A stretch of DNA of 64,000 bases. Origin: Isoetes taiwanensis (Eukaryota; Streptophyta; Lycopodiopsida; Isoetales; Isoetaceae). A program made the translations under genes and the position numbers. The notes under the pieces are model-generated. The model was given only the letters and a program-made list of their open reading frames with translations. It was not told the DNA's origin and searched no databases. Position 1 is the stretch's first letter. Each line of letters starts with the position of its first letter. This document shows, piece by piece, positions 36,442 through 46,954 of the stretch. The stretch spans positions 1,708,001 to 1,772,000 of the forward strand of contig JAJEKV010000073.1 of NCBI GenBank assembly GCA_021234155.1. Direction: 5' to 3'.

Positions 36442-38013
36442 TGTGACGCTCCCTGAACATATACGACCCTCGGACGTATATATACGGGGACTTTCCCCTC
36501 CCATGGCGACCAACTCGCCATGAGCAGGGCCCTACGTCTATTTCGGGCCATCTATAATATGATGCCCGAAAGAAGGACACGAAGGGGTCATTCGGCCCAC
36601 GCCTTCAATGGGGCTCCTATGTCGCGGAAGCGTGAATACATGTTAGCACACATCATAAATCATATATAAATAACCACCACGAAGGGTGGCATATCCATCC
36701 AAATACCAACGGCAAAGAATATGCATCTTAACCTAGGAAAACACCCCAAACCCATGGTTCTACCCCGGTTCAGACTCCAGTGAGGATCGACTGACGGCTA
36801 GGCCTCAAGAGATCAGCAGACCGAATCTTGACATGGCGTTGGCTGGCATAGAACATTGGCTAGGGTTGTCCACTCCATCCGCCCCTCCTGTGCACACTTT
36901 GCAGATGGGTCAATTCACGCTATGGCGTCGCTATAGCCTTCCGGAGACGCAGGCTCGAGGCATCACCCTGCTGAGCCTACTCCAGGGTTCATGAAGTCCC
37001 GGTCCGATGAGGCAGGTCAGGGAAGCGTCCCCTTCCAGAATCACAGTGGCTCCATGGGCGAGCTAGAGAATACGTGCCGCATCAGCGACCCCCGCATCCG
37101 TACCCGACTTACTCGCCCTAAATCTACTCAAAGTGCAAGGTGCCCCATACGGGTCACACCTCTACACCCAGGGAGTGTCAGACCCATACCCGGCCCTCTA
37201 CGTGACCGGCTATTAGGCCTAGCTCGCTATAGGAGTCCCAGGAGCCTTTTATGTTCGTGCAAGACCCCACCTCCACTTCACCACTGTGTTCCTTGTCTGG
37301 TGCTAAGCCAGTACCATAGCATCTATGACCCGGTGGGCTCTTGTGCACAGGCCGCATCTAATGGGAATAATACAGGGCTCTATCTAGGAGCATACTACAA
37401 TACATGGGCTCAGAGGTCTCTACCCCCCGTAATCCCCCATCTCCGGAGTGCTAACTAAGCAAAGAACTACTAAACCATCAACCAAAGCACGTACAGAGAC
37501 TAGAGATAAAGAATACTCACCATATCAATCAAGGGTTAGCCTAACAGGTAAACCACAAAGAAAACAGAGAGAGAACACACCACAGAGAGGCGCTATGCTA
37601 TAAATCAACATAGTAACCTACTGACTAACCGTCAAATCGGTCTTGGGCTGCTCCATCTCGACTAACTGAAGGGCGCCTGGCTGTTGCTCCTCCTCCTCCA
37701 TCCCCAATTGCTCCCAATTCGAATTGGGGCACAAAAGCCCTAATTTGGGTGTCCAAAATGGCAACCCTACCTTGCCCAATCGATTTGGGCCAGGTGGCAT
37801 GTCATAAATTAACTAATTTGGTATTTTAGCCCTTTTTAATATTAGGATAAGCCCTAAATTCGAATTAGGGTTTTGGTTAGGTTTTCACCTTTATAATTTA
37901 ATTATTAACATAGCTAACCTTAGCTTATGAATAATTAATGTGCCATTAATTATTCATAGTGACGTGTCACGTATTTATACTTAAATATGCGTATAAATAT
38001 GTGGAACGTCACA
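36442..38013 (-). repeat. 5' LTR of the minus-strand element
   Basis: 1572 bp, reading TGTGACGTTCCACAT... to ...GAGCGTCACA on the minus strand. It aligns through its length with the LTRs of the 45374-55532 element and with the solo LTR at 13302-14819. The 155-codon plus frame at 36991-37458 lies inside it and is not a gene. Confidence 0.9.
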
Positions 38014-38018
38014 GAATA

Positions 38019-38578
38019 GTTTCAGTCTATAAAAGAAAATCAGCCCATAGTAATGCCTCCTATGGTGGATGAGGAAATTCAAAATGAAGATGATATGATC
38101 AGCCAAGTTTTGGCCACTAAAGTTACACTTACTCTTGAACAATTGATGCATTATTCTCCAAATTTGTTGCAAGAGTTAAGGGGAAGAACAAAATCAGAAA
38201 TTTCAGTCCAACAAATCATCTCAAATGATACCAATAAGAGTAGAATGGATCCACCAGCCCGGCAATCTAAGGATTGAGGACCATTTCTTTGTGATGTGAG
38301 TATCAATGGATATTTAATCAAAGATGCCAACATAGATACCGGTAGTGGAGTGAATGTAATGCCTTACCATATAATGCTTCAAGTTGGATTAAAAATGATG
38401 GAACCGACAACTATGATGCTCAAAGCATTCAATCAAATGAAGGTGCAGCCTATGGGAGTCATAAGAAATGTCTTATGCAAGGTCTATGAGGTGGAGGCAA
38501 TCTTGTTAAACATGCAGGAGGAGTCCATTCAAAGACCCATTGGTGAGACTTTATTTCAGTAAGATGATGATCAAGATC
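38019..38578 (+). pseudogene. Protease region of the Tat-like element
   Basis: Reading resumes after the nested insertion: an acidic linker, then a stop at 38275, then INGYLIKDANIDTGSGVNVM with the aspartic protease signature DTGS. The second part (about 38400-38560) has the usual hydrophobic strand pattern. Retroviral-type protease would cleave the Gag-Pol precursor. The frame is broken by in-frame stops. Confidence 0.8.
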
Positions 38579-38775
38579 AAGTAGAGATGTTGATTTTGAC
38601 ATCAAGCATGGATGGAATAAACAGAAATCAGCCCACTATGGAAGGACAAACATTAGAGGAAAAACGAGATCACATTTTGTCCCATTAAGGGATGCTTAAA
38701 ATGCCATGTCAGCTTTTTAAACTGTCCAATAAGAGAAGAGCTCCAGTATATCTCATTCCAGTATTATGTGGCAGC

Positions 38776-39138
38776 CTGTAATTAATGCAGCTGCAACTAA
38801 CTTCTGAAGTCAAGTATCATTTTTTCATTATAACTTTTGATCCAGAACTCCGATTCAAAAACTTTTTGTAGCAATGGGTTCGTCTTCACAAGATCTATCT
38901 AGTGATAACCATTCATACATCTTTTACGATATAACTATATAAGAAATAAGCAAAAAATCATATTTTTTTAAGGTTAACACATATGACCATATTGAAATAC
39001 ATCATAACCATATATCATTAGAAAGGTCTTTTCATTCCGCATCTAATACAACAAACGCCGCAACATTTTGACAAGTGGATCAAAAGTTATGGGGGGAAAA
39101 CAACATCAATGAAGTTGTTGGTGCTGCATTAATTGCAG
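38776..39138. mobile_element. MITE-like inverted-repeat insertion
   Basis: The left end CTGTAATTAATGCAGC...AACTAACTTC is mirrored at the right by ...GAAGTTGTTGGTGCTGCATTAATTGCAG, and TATAACTTTTGATCCA is mirrored by TGGATCAAAAGTTAT further in. It gives long imperfect arms around a non-coding centre. It interrupts the pol frame between protease and RNase H. No clear target duplication was found, so the class is open. Confidence 0.5.
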
Positions 39139-39160
39139 TTAATAGAGGGTAGCCATTCCA

Positions 39161-39630
39161 TTGGAGGATTCTTATGGGGATGAAATGAGATCTCAAATTT
39201 CCTCTAATGTGTATTTTGATGGTGCATTCTCTAAACTTAAGAATTATGGAGGTGTAGGAGTATTTTTGATATATGGGCATAAAAAGACGATTGTTACATT
39301 GAGTATGCCATGTGCTGCAAGCAGTAATAATGAGGCTGAGCATCATGCACTTATTCAAGGGATGACTTTGGCAAAGAAGAATGTTGATTGTTTGACTATT
39401 TTTGGAGACTCTTTGTTCGTGTGTCAACAACTTATGGATCAATTTCAGGTTTTAAGTGCTAATTTGAGAGCCTTACATCAACAGGCCATGGATTTGAAGT
39501 CCTATTTTCAGTAGTGTATTGTGGTATGTGTTCCAAGAGAACAAAACAGTGTGGCGGATGCTTTAACACAATCGGCAATGGTGCAAGCAACTTGGTGGCA
39601 TGCGCACATTCTAGAGGATGAGGTAAATCA
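39161..39630 (+). pseudogene. Archaeal-like RNase H (aRH) domain, upstream of RT
   Basis: Pattern of the RVT_3/aRH family: VYFDGAFSK with GGVGVFL, NNEAEHHALIQGM, IFGDSLFVCQQL, and after one stop (39512) VPREQNSVADAL. The four acidic residues expected for catalysis (D, E, D, D) are all present. This domain was acquired by Tat-lineage Ty3 elements in addition to the native RNase H and degrades RNA in RNA-DNA hybrids. Here it lies before the reverse transcriptase. It would be intact but for the stop. Confidence 0.8.
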
Positions 39631-39639
39631 GATTAGTCC

Positions 39640-39832
39640 ATGTTCACCACAGTTATCACAGTCACCACATGCACCATATTCATCACAATCATCACATCCA
39701 CCACATTCATTACAGTCACCACTCACCACACTCGTCACCACTCACCACACTCGTCACCACACTCATCACACTCACCACACTCACCACATTCATCATAGTC
39801 ACCATATTCATCACAGTCACCACATTTCGTCA
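39640..39832 (+). repeat. CACCACTCACCACACTCGT-type array inside pol
   Basis: A trinucleotide-like CAC/TCA array joining RNase H and RT. It contains CACTCACCACACTCGTCACC, the same wording as the array at the start of this element's own LTRs. In the coding frames it reads as a Ser/Pro/His/Thr-rich linker. Confidence 0.9.
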
Positions 39833-39867
39833 AGAACATCAATATTTCTCAAGGAAATCAAGAAGAA

Positions 39868-41361
39868 TTGGTTACTATTAGAGGCGATCTTACTCAAGAG
39901 GAGGAACATGATTTGATATCTTTGTTAAGAGAATTCATGGATGTTTTGTCAAGAAATTACAAAGAATTGAAAGGTATTCCACTAGAGGTTGTGGTTCATA
40001 CCATTGATTTGAAACAAAGATCAAAACCAGTCCAACAAGCTCAAAGGAGAATGAGTCCAGCAATAGAGGAACAAGTAAAGGTTGCAGTCATGAAGCTTTT
40101 GGAGGCGGGATTTATTGTACCAGTGCCAAATTCAGATTGGATCAGTTCTATTGTACCAGTGAGAAAGCCAAATAACTCAATCCGAGTATGCATTGATTAC
40201 AGGGATCTCAACAAAGCTACCAAAAGAGATCATTTTCCTACACCATTCATAGACATCTTGTTGGATATTGTTGCAGGAAATCAGGCCTATTCTTTCTTGG
40301 ATGGTTACTCAAGATATAATCAGATCCAAATCTATCCATCACATCAAGCAATGACGGATTTTCGAACACCTTTTGGCATCTATGCTTATAAGGTATTACC
40401 TTTTGGCCTTACAAATGCTCCCGCCACATTTCAGCGAGCTATGACCTATGCTTTTCATGATATTTTAAACTTCTTGAGAGTCTTTATAGATGACTTAACA
40501 GTGTTTTCGAATCCAAGAAGGGATTACTTGGATCATCTCAGAAAAGTTCTTGAAAGATGCCGATTGTATGGTATAAGTTTGAATCCTGCTAAGTGTATTT
40601 TCTTTACTAGAGGAGGAAAACTATTGGGCAATTATGTTTCAGAAAAGGGATTACAAGTGGATCATGGTAAGATTACAGCCTTGGAGAAGGTCAAACCACC
40701 TACAAATGTATCACAAGTGAGAAGCTTATATGGCCAACTCCGTTTTAGTAGGAGGTATTTGCACAATTTTGCTAAAGTAACCCAGCCACTTGTGGATTGT
40801 ATGAAGCAAGGGCAGAACTTTAGATGGAAGGAGGATGCTCAAGAAGCATTTGAATGGTGCCTTGGACAATTGAAAGAGAGAACTTTGCTGATTCCTCCAA
40901 GAATGAGTGAGCCATTTCATTTATTCTTTACAGTTTGGGAGCAAGCTTTGGCTGTCACACTATGTCAGAAAAATCAGCAAAAGCATTATGATGTGAATTA
41001 CTATGCTAGCAGGTTGTTAACTCCACAAGAGCAGAAATGGACTCATGTGGAGCATCTTGGGTTGGCATTGAGGTGGGCCTTGAATAAATTTAGACATTAT
41101 CTTCTTCCTTCACAATGGAATTCATCAAATGTACAATATGTTTACATTCATATAGATGTGAACCCATTGCCATGCATTTACAATAAGACTGTCCAAGATC
41201 CTAAGTTTACAAGATGGACTCTTATCATACAAGAATTTGAGTTGAAGTATATTAAGATGGCTCAAGGAGCTCATAATCCAAGTGCCTATTCGCATAATGG
41301 TGCTGAAATAGAAGAGGAAACAGACCAACAAGTAGCATTTCAGGATAATGGGGTATTATAA
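39868..41361 (+). CDS. pol: Reverse transcriptase and degenerate native RNase H
   Basis: An uninterrupted frame of 497 codons, part of the former Gag-Pol frame. RT motifs in order: IRVCIDYRDLNKATKRDHFP, SFLDGYSRYNQIQI, LPFGLTNAPATFQRAM, VFIDDLTVFS (catalytic DD) and a thumb region with RSLYGQLRFSRRYL. The C-terminal third aligns with the Ty3 RNase H, but the first catalytic Asp (usually in TDAS) is replaced in FFTVWEQALAVTLCQ and the final ADALSR motif is absent. The domain has probably become a structural connection, as known where a second RNase H has taken over. Confidence 0.9.
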   Translation: MVTIRGDLTQEEEHDLISLLREFMDVLSRNYKELKGIPLEVVVHTIDLKQRSKPVQQAQRRMSPAIEEQVKVAVMKLLEAGFIVPVPNSDWISSIVPVRKPNNSIRVCIDYRDLNKATKRDHFPTPFIDILLDIVAGNQAYSFLDGYSRYNQIQIYPSHQAMTDFRTPFGIYAYKVLPFGLTNAPATFQRAMTYAFHDILNFLRVFIDDLTVFSNPRRDYLDHLRKVLERCRLYGISLNPAKCIFFTRGGKLLGNYVSEKGLQVDHGKITALEKVKPPTNVSQVRSLYGQLRFSRRYLHNFAKVTQPLVDCMKQGQNFRWKEDAQEAFEWCLGQLKERTLLIPPRMSEPFHLFFTVWEQALAVTLCQKNQQKHYDVNYYASRLLTPQEQKWTHVEHLGLALRWALNKFRHYLLPSQWNSSNVQYVYIHIDVNPLPCIYNKTVQDPKFTRWTLIIQEFELKYIKMAQGAHNPSAYSHNGAEIEEETDQQVAFQDNGVL

Positions 41362-41454
41362 GGGTTCATTGAGACCGTGGATCTTTGGTATGCCAATATA
41401 TATAGGTATTTACAAGATCAAACTTATCCTTCATCATTTTCAAAGCAATAAAAG

Positions 41455-42653
41455 CATGCTCTTAGAGTACAAACAGCTGGTTATGTGGTGCATGAAGCTA
41501 TTCTTTATAAGAGGACTATGGAAGGTCTCTTATTAAGATGCATTGCTGGACAGCAAACCTCATGCTTTGTTGCAGCAAGCCATGATTGTCAGGGGCATTT
41601 TGCAGCCAGAACCACAGCTAGGAAGATCCTTCATTGGGGATATTATTGGCCAACTCTTTACAAGGATACTAGAGACTTTGTTAGCAAATGTGAGAAGTGT
41701 CAAAGGCATAAACAATTAACAGGCCACAATAATATGCCATTCCATCCTATTTTGAGTGTTGGTCTGTTTCATATGTTGGGATTGGATTACATTGGGCCTA
41801 TCAATCCTCCATCTTCCAAAGATCATAAGTATATCTTGGCAGCCATATGCATGTTTACAAAGTGGGTAGAAGCAATTCTAGCCAAGCATGCTACAGAAAA
41901 TACCACAGTAAGCTTTTTTTATCACAATCTGATTTCTCGGCTTGGTGTTCCAACCATTCTTTTGTCTGATCGGGGAACTCATTTCATGGGGAAAGTAGTA
42001 GCTCAGTTAATAGAAAAGATTGGTGTTTAACATGTGCAAGCTTCTGCTTATTATCCACAGGGAAATGGACAAGCTGAGTCTACTAACAAAATTTTGGAAG
42101 CTATCTTGGCTAAAATAGTGAAGGAAATCAAAGAAATTGGCATGAAGCCTTGACAGGTGCCTTATGGAGTTTCAGGTGTACTTACAAGTTGGCTACAGGA
42201 TTTACACCATTTGAATTGGTTTATGGAGTGCAAACTGTGATGCCTATCCATTTGGACATTCCTTTGTGTTCATTTGTGGAGCTACCTTATTATGAGAATT
42301 TAGGAGAAGTTCCAACTCCAAATCAAGTGCATAATAGGCTGGATGATTTGTTGCAATTGCAAGAGATGAGACAAGAAGCAGCAAACTTCAATATGAGGCA
42401 TAAACAGAAAGTAAAGCTTATCAAAGATAAGTTAAAGTTTGTCAATCCATTTGAGGAAGGGCAATTGGTGTTGTGCAGGACCACTAAGCAGCATCTATCT
42501 AAATTTCAAAGCCCATGGGAAGGCCCATTTCTGATTAATAAAGAGGTACCAGGTGGGGCTTTCTACTTGATGACTCCAGAAGGGGAATTGTTGCCTAGTC
42601 CCAGAAATGGCAAGGATCTCAGGCCTTATTTTGAAAGAGAAGTGCTTTTCTAA
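41455..42653 (+). pseudogene. Integrase of the Tat-like element
   Basis: The N-terminal HHCC zinc-binding region is visible (GHFAARTTARKIL...CEKCQRHK). The catalytic core follows with LDYIGP, LLSDRGTHF and, after a TAA at 42028-42030 (a Gln codon is likely), YYPQGNGQAEST, giving D, D and E. A frame change near 42145 leads to the C-terminal part 42150-42653 (FELVYGVQTVMPIHLDIP...KFQSPWEGPFLINKEV). It would insert the cDNA into the genome; two lesions inactivate it. Confidence 0.88.
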
Positions 42654-43070
42654 GGGATTCAGATTTGGCATAGCTCCAATTACAAAGAATTTGTGGAGAA
42701 CTTTTGGGTTACAGCAGGTCGTTTTTCTGTAAAAACAGATGGTGAAAGTTCTATAATACACAATCTATCCTACATCAAAAGATGTATTTTGGCGATACGA
42801 ATCCAACGAGCTATGGTGCAGGTCAAACAGAGTTCTGGAACTCAAGATATCAGCTTTCAAAGTTTGCCATAGTTACAGAGGTTTTGTTTCGTCACTGTCA
42901 TTTTGGACCAATTTGTTTTGTATCAGTTATTTGGATTTGAGGAGGGTAATTTTCTTTCTCAACATACATGTAAATGTGTCATTTAGGGATATGTCCCAAG
43001 GACTATATTAGTATGTTTTGTTGTGGGTTCTCCGCCACGGAGTGGCACATTTTCCCACTGTGGTCGCCAC

Positions 43071-43497
43071 TGTTGGGGTGGTCACCACTCACCACACTCG
43101 TCACCACTCACCACTCACCACACTCGTCATCACTCGCCACACTCGTCACCACTCACCACTCACCACACTCGTCACCACTCACTACACGCGTCACCACTCA
43201 CCACACTCACCACTATTGCGGTGGTATATAAGACAGTATACCGTATATAGAGTGATATACGCACATGCACGCGTGCAGGATATTTGCACGTATGCATTAT
43301 GGAGCCAGGGGGGTCACTGTATTATCTGAGCAGGGAGAGAAGAATAGAGGGACGGTGTATTGAGAGAGAGTATTTTTGCTTGATCTAGCTATGGAGATGA
43401 TGAATCTTTGTGTTGTGCATTGCCTTGATCTGATAGATTGAGCTTGGATTGTTGGGTTTTTCATCCTTCTTGCAAGGTTAGAATTCAGGCTCTAACA
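43071..43497 (+). repeat. 3' LTR of the Tat-like element
   Basis: 427 bp with the same ends as the 5' LTR, followed by the AGTAA target duplication. The opening CACCACTCACCACACTCGT array is about 80 bp longer than in the 5' copy; the rest is nearly identical. Confidence 0.92.
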
Positions 43498-44690
43498 AGT
43501 AACTTATTCCAAACCTATTTTCAAATTGCTTTCCATTGATTCACTGGTACTATCAAGGGCTACTTTTATGAGGGGGGCAAGACCTTTGCAACAAGAAGGA
43601 TCTTAGGCCACTTTTATGAAGGGGCAAGACCTTTACAACAAGAAGGATCGTATATATAGAATGCTCCAAATGCTTGGCTTTAACATTCTCATGAGCCATC
43701 CAAAGTTGGGATGCCACTACTTGCGGTACAAGAGGAAGAACAGAAACTACTTTTTGCCAAATTGCAAGATCCCATCTCAAAAGGGAGAACTTTATCTAAC
43801 ATTCTTCCCATATCAACAATCATCTTTTATTATATCATGGAAAAATTATAAGTACACTTGCTAATCTCCAACAGTGTCATACAAGGGGATGAATTGATGA
43901 TAGCAGAGCATCTATTTAGTTGTCACCAAAAGAATCCACTAACAACTAGCTCCAGCAAAAGTTCTTGAAAGATGGAGATGGAAAAGTGTGTGCACAGTCT
44001 CTCATATGTCAAGTAGCCCTCTGAGAAAAGGAGAAGCATTAAGGATAAGCTGATAGCAGATAGAATAGAGTCCAGGGAAATAGTGACGACAGATGGAGAA
44101 CCAAATGAGACACGAGACTTGTACAGAAAGAGCCCGGAAACTCATCAACATTGATATCCTCTAAACTTGAAAATCAATAGTTTCTATGTAGAAGAAAGTG
44201 GATCATCCGAAGCCTTCCACAGTGTTTTGGCAAAATGCACTTCGCCCAACTGACCTTGACATCAATCCCTTCTTATGTGCCACCCCAGATAAAGTTCCTA
44301 ATAATCCTAGTGATAAATTGCATCTTCTCTTGTGGTGCCAATATAGCTGAAGCTAATATACATGTGTGCCATTCAAAATTGATTCGGCTACAGTAATCCG
44401 ACCTGCCATTAACAATTCGGTTGTGGACCACCAGAATAAGTACTTTTTCAAATCCTTAATAACAGTTCCTATGTATCTCCAGATAAAATATGAACTCTCA
44501 CAAGGATTTCAAGAAGTTTGGCGCCTAACCACGAGGAAGGACCTTCTATAGAAGTGCAGTAACACACGGTGGAACTAGAGTATCCAACGTCCACTGCCAC
44601 CCAACAAAGATGCCAGATGCTAAACAGGAGGAGTCCAATAGTGAGATGACATTCTGTAGATTTATCTCGTCAGGCTCTAGGAAAAAAAAA
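43498..44690 (-). pseudogene. LINE reverse transcriptase, second half
   Basis: On the minus strand it starts at the RT catalytic box, degenerate here as AND where ADD is expected (about 44675-44690), followed by a T-run with a one-base loss. Then come DEINLQNVISLLDS, ASGIFVGW, further down RIIRNFIWGGT and VSWAKCILPKHCGRL, all standard for plant L1 reverse transcriptases. Many stops and frame changes. It continues across the Tat-like element into 27231-26637. Confidence 0.75.
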
Positions 44691-44694
44691 GATC

Positions 44695-45373
44695 ATTTGC
44701 ATTTTAATTATAAATCTCATGCGATCTGTTATACATGGGGAGTCCATGCAAGATAACATCTACTTTGGGGTTACATGAAATCTTTATATTCTAAACTCAA
44801 AGAGGCTAAAGGCTGGATAAAAAAATGGGCTAAATATAGACATATTAATAGAAACAAAGAGAAGGAAACGCTCTTAACTCAAATGAAGGAAATCAGAACT
44901 ATGCTGCAATTTGATTCTTACAATTATAATCTCCAAACTGGTGAGGAGATATTAGAGAATTATTGAAAACCATTGAAGAGAGGAAGGCCAAATGTGCATC
45001 CATTAAATGCAAGATCAAATACAATAGTGAGATGGATCATGGAAGTTACAAAATTTTTCTTTAGGGTTGCTAGAAATAGACATCTCAAAAACTCTATTGC
45101 TCAGGTCATAACAGATAATGGTACTACTCTTTGCACCAACTCTGACATCAAAAACTTATTTTATGACAGTTACGCATCTCCTTTTTTCCAACAGAGCTCC
45201 TAATACAGCTGATATTATGAAGAGAGATAGCTTCATTTCCCATCTAAACAATATCTTGCCTTCCCCAGCTGATGCTATGGATGAATATTTAATAGGCATG
45301 CCAAATGAAACTGAAATTCTTAGTGTTCTTGAGAGTTTCAGCAAAGGGAAATCCCCGAGTCCTGATGGATTTC
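44695..45373 (+). pseudogene. LINE, region before and start of the reverse transcriptase
   Basis: Plus-strand fragments: LLWGYMKSLYSKLKEAKGW, then FFRVARNRHLKNSIAQVITD (45045-45110), and after a frame change DEYLIGMPNETEILSVLESF with GKSPSPDGF at the end. These are the usual landmarks upstream of and at the start of an L1 reverse transcriptase. It is cut at 45373 by the LTR element and resumes at 55533. Confidence 0.8.
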
Positions 45374-46941
45374 TGTGACGTTCCAAGTATTTATACGGTA
45401 TACGTATAAATATATTGACACGTCACCCAGTATAGATACGCCACCATGGGGCATGACAACCTAGGGGGTTGGCCATAAGGGATTTAATTAGCTATGTTAA
45501 ATTAATTATAAAGGATAATTATCTAAATACTTGCTATTAAGACACCTAATGGTGGGAAGGCGCCATTTGGCATAACCTGGGTGGCCAGCATGGGGGTTTC
45601 TAAACCAAGCCACCAAAGGCAGCGCCACCCCCATCTTACCCCAATTTCGACCCAACCAGCACCAGGAAGCAGCTAAGCGCTCAGAGCCCAGTTGCTGAAC
45701 ATCGCCCAATCGCCAAGACACCCGCTAACCGTCGCTGCCACCCCAGTACAACACTATGGAAGCGCCTCTTGACAACGGCTCTAGCCGAAACACTGGTCAG
45801 TGGTAGCTTAACTTGCAAATTGTAGAATAATACTTTGGTGTTCTTCTCTGACTAGTTGGTTAAGATTAACCCTTCTTTGGTAACTAGGAATACTCTTCAA
45901 TTATGAATGATGCTCTGTTATGGGATGATCGATGTCTCTATGAGTTAGTTCAGTAGTCCAGTAAACGGGGGTTAAAAGGGGGGTAGAGGCCTCTGAACTT
46001 GAACATAGAATGCTCCTAGTAAGTCCTTTAACACCCTACTAGTTTCGGCCTGTGCACAAGAGCCCACCGGGTCATAGACGCTATGGTCTGGCTTAGCACC
46101 AGACAAGGGGCGCAGTGGTGAAGTAGGGGGTGGGGTCTTGCACGAGCATAAAAGGCTACTGAGACTCCTACAGTGAGCTAGGCCTGATAGCCGGTCACGT
46201 GGAGGGCCGGGTATGGGTCTGACACTCCCTGGGTGTAGTGGTGTGACCCGTATGGGGCACCATGCACTTTGAGTAGAATTAGGGTGAGTACGTTGGGTAC
46301 GGATGCGGGAGTCGCTGATGCGGCACGTGTTCTCTAGCTCACCCATGGAACCACTGTGATCCTGGAAGGGGACGCTTCCCCGACCTGCCTCATCGGACCA
46401 GGAGTAGGCTCAAAGGGTGATACCTAGAGCCTGCGTCTCCGGAAGGCTATAGCGAAGCCATAGCGTGAATCGACCCATCTGCAAAGTGTGCACAGGAGGG
46501 GCGGATGGAGTGGACAACCCTAGCCGATGTTCTATGCCAGCCAACGCCATGCCAAGACTCGGTCTGCTGATCTCCCGAGCCCCAGCCGTCAGTCGCTCCC
46601 CCACTAGAGTCTGAACCGGGGTAGAACCTGGGTTTTGGGTGTTTTCTTAGCTTAGAAGCATATTCTTTGTTGTTAGTATTTGGATGGATGCGCCACCCTT
46701 CGTGGTGGCTATTTGTATATGATTTATGCTGTGTGCTAACCCTTGTATTCATGCTTCCGCGACGTAGGCGCCCATCGAAGGCGTAGGCCGAATGACCCCT
46801 CCGTGTCCTTCACCCGAGCGTCTCTACGTAGACGGCCCGGGTTAGATGGAGGGCCCTGCTCGTGGCGAGATGGTCGCCACGGGAGGGGAAAGTCCCCGTA
46901 TGTACACGACCGGGGGTCGTATATATACAAGGAGCGTCACA
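45374..46941 (+). repeat. 5' LTR of the H3-carrying element
   Basis: 1568 bp. The first 53 bases contain nested inverted repeats (GTGACGT/ACGTCAC outside, ATTTATACG/CGTATAAAT inside), and the last 50 contain another hairpin around ACGACC/GGTCGT. It differs from the 3' LTR mainly by short indels, so the insertion is fairly recent. Frames on the minus strand at 45972-46752 lie within it and are not genes. Confidence 0.93.
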
Positions 46942-46942
46942 G

Positions 46943-46954
46943 TGGTATCAGAGC
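46943..46954 (+). other. Primer-binding site, initiator-Met tRNA type
   Basis: TGGTATCAGAGC one base downstream of the 5' LTR, complementary to the 3' end of plant initiator tRNA-Met. Confidence 0.93.

Larger units (their letters stand above)
29339..38013 (-). mobile_element. Non-autonomous Ty3-type LTR element with fold-back end
   Basis: Inserted on the minus strand inside the Tat-like element, with a perfect GAATA target duplication (29334-29338 and 38014-38018). The right end is a complete LTR (36442-38013) followed inwards by the initiator-Met tRNA primer site. At the left, the polypurine tract (AAGGTGGAGAGAA on minus) and the first ~70 bases of the 3' LTR are present. The LTR is then replaced by an inverted copy of its own first 53 bases, so both outer ends are LTR 5' ends. 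The interior (about 7 kb) is heavily decayed; a degenerate gag zinc knuckle lies at 30599-30640. No RT or integrase motif is visible on either strand. Confidence 0.85.
27232..43497 (+). mobile_element. Tat-like Ty3 LTR retrotransposon with second RNase H
   Basis: LTRs 27232-27577 and 43071-43497 begin TGTTGGGGTGGTCACC and end GGCTCTAACA; the 5-bp target duplication AGTAA is intact (27227-27231 and 43498-43502). Order of parts: gag, protease, RNase H of the archaeal-like (aRH) type, reverse transcriptase with a degenerate native RNase H, integrase. An 8.7 kb minus-strand element is inserted between gag and protease; without it this element is about 7.6 kb. Stop codons in gag and integrase and several frame changes show that this copy is dead. 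It landed in a minus-strand LINE. Confidence 0.92.

Noticed and set aside
36991-37458. 155-codon plus-strand frame as a gene
   Set aside because: It lies wholly within the LTR of the minus-strand element; the same kind of frame appears in the related LTRs at about 46.0-46.3 kb and has no domain.
43083-43220. CRISPR-like or telomeric array in the LTR
   Set aside because: It is a variable CACCACTCACCACACTCGT microsatellite within an LTR, also present in the partner LTR.
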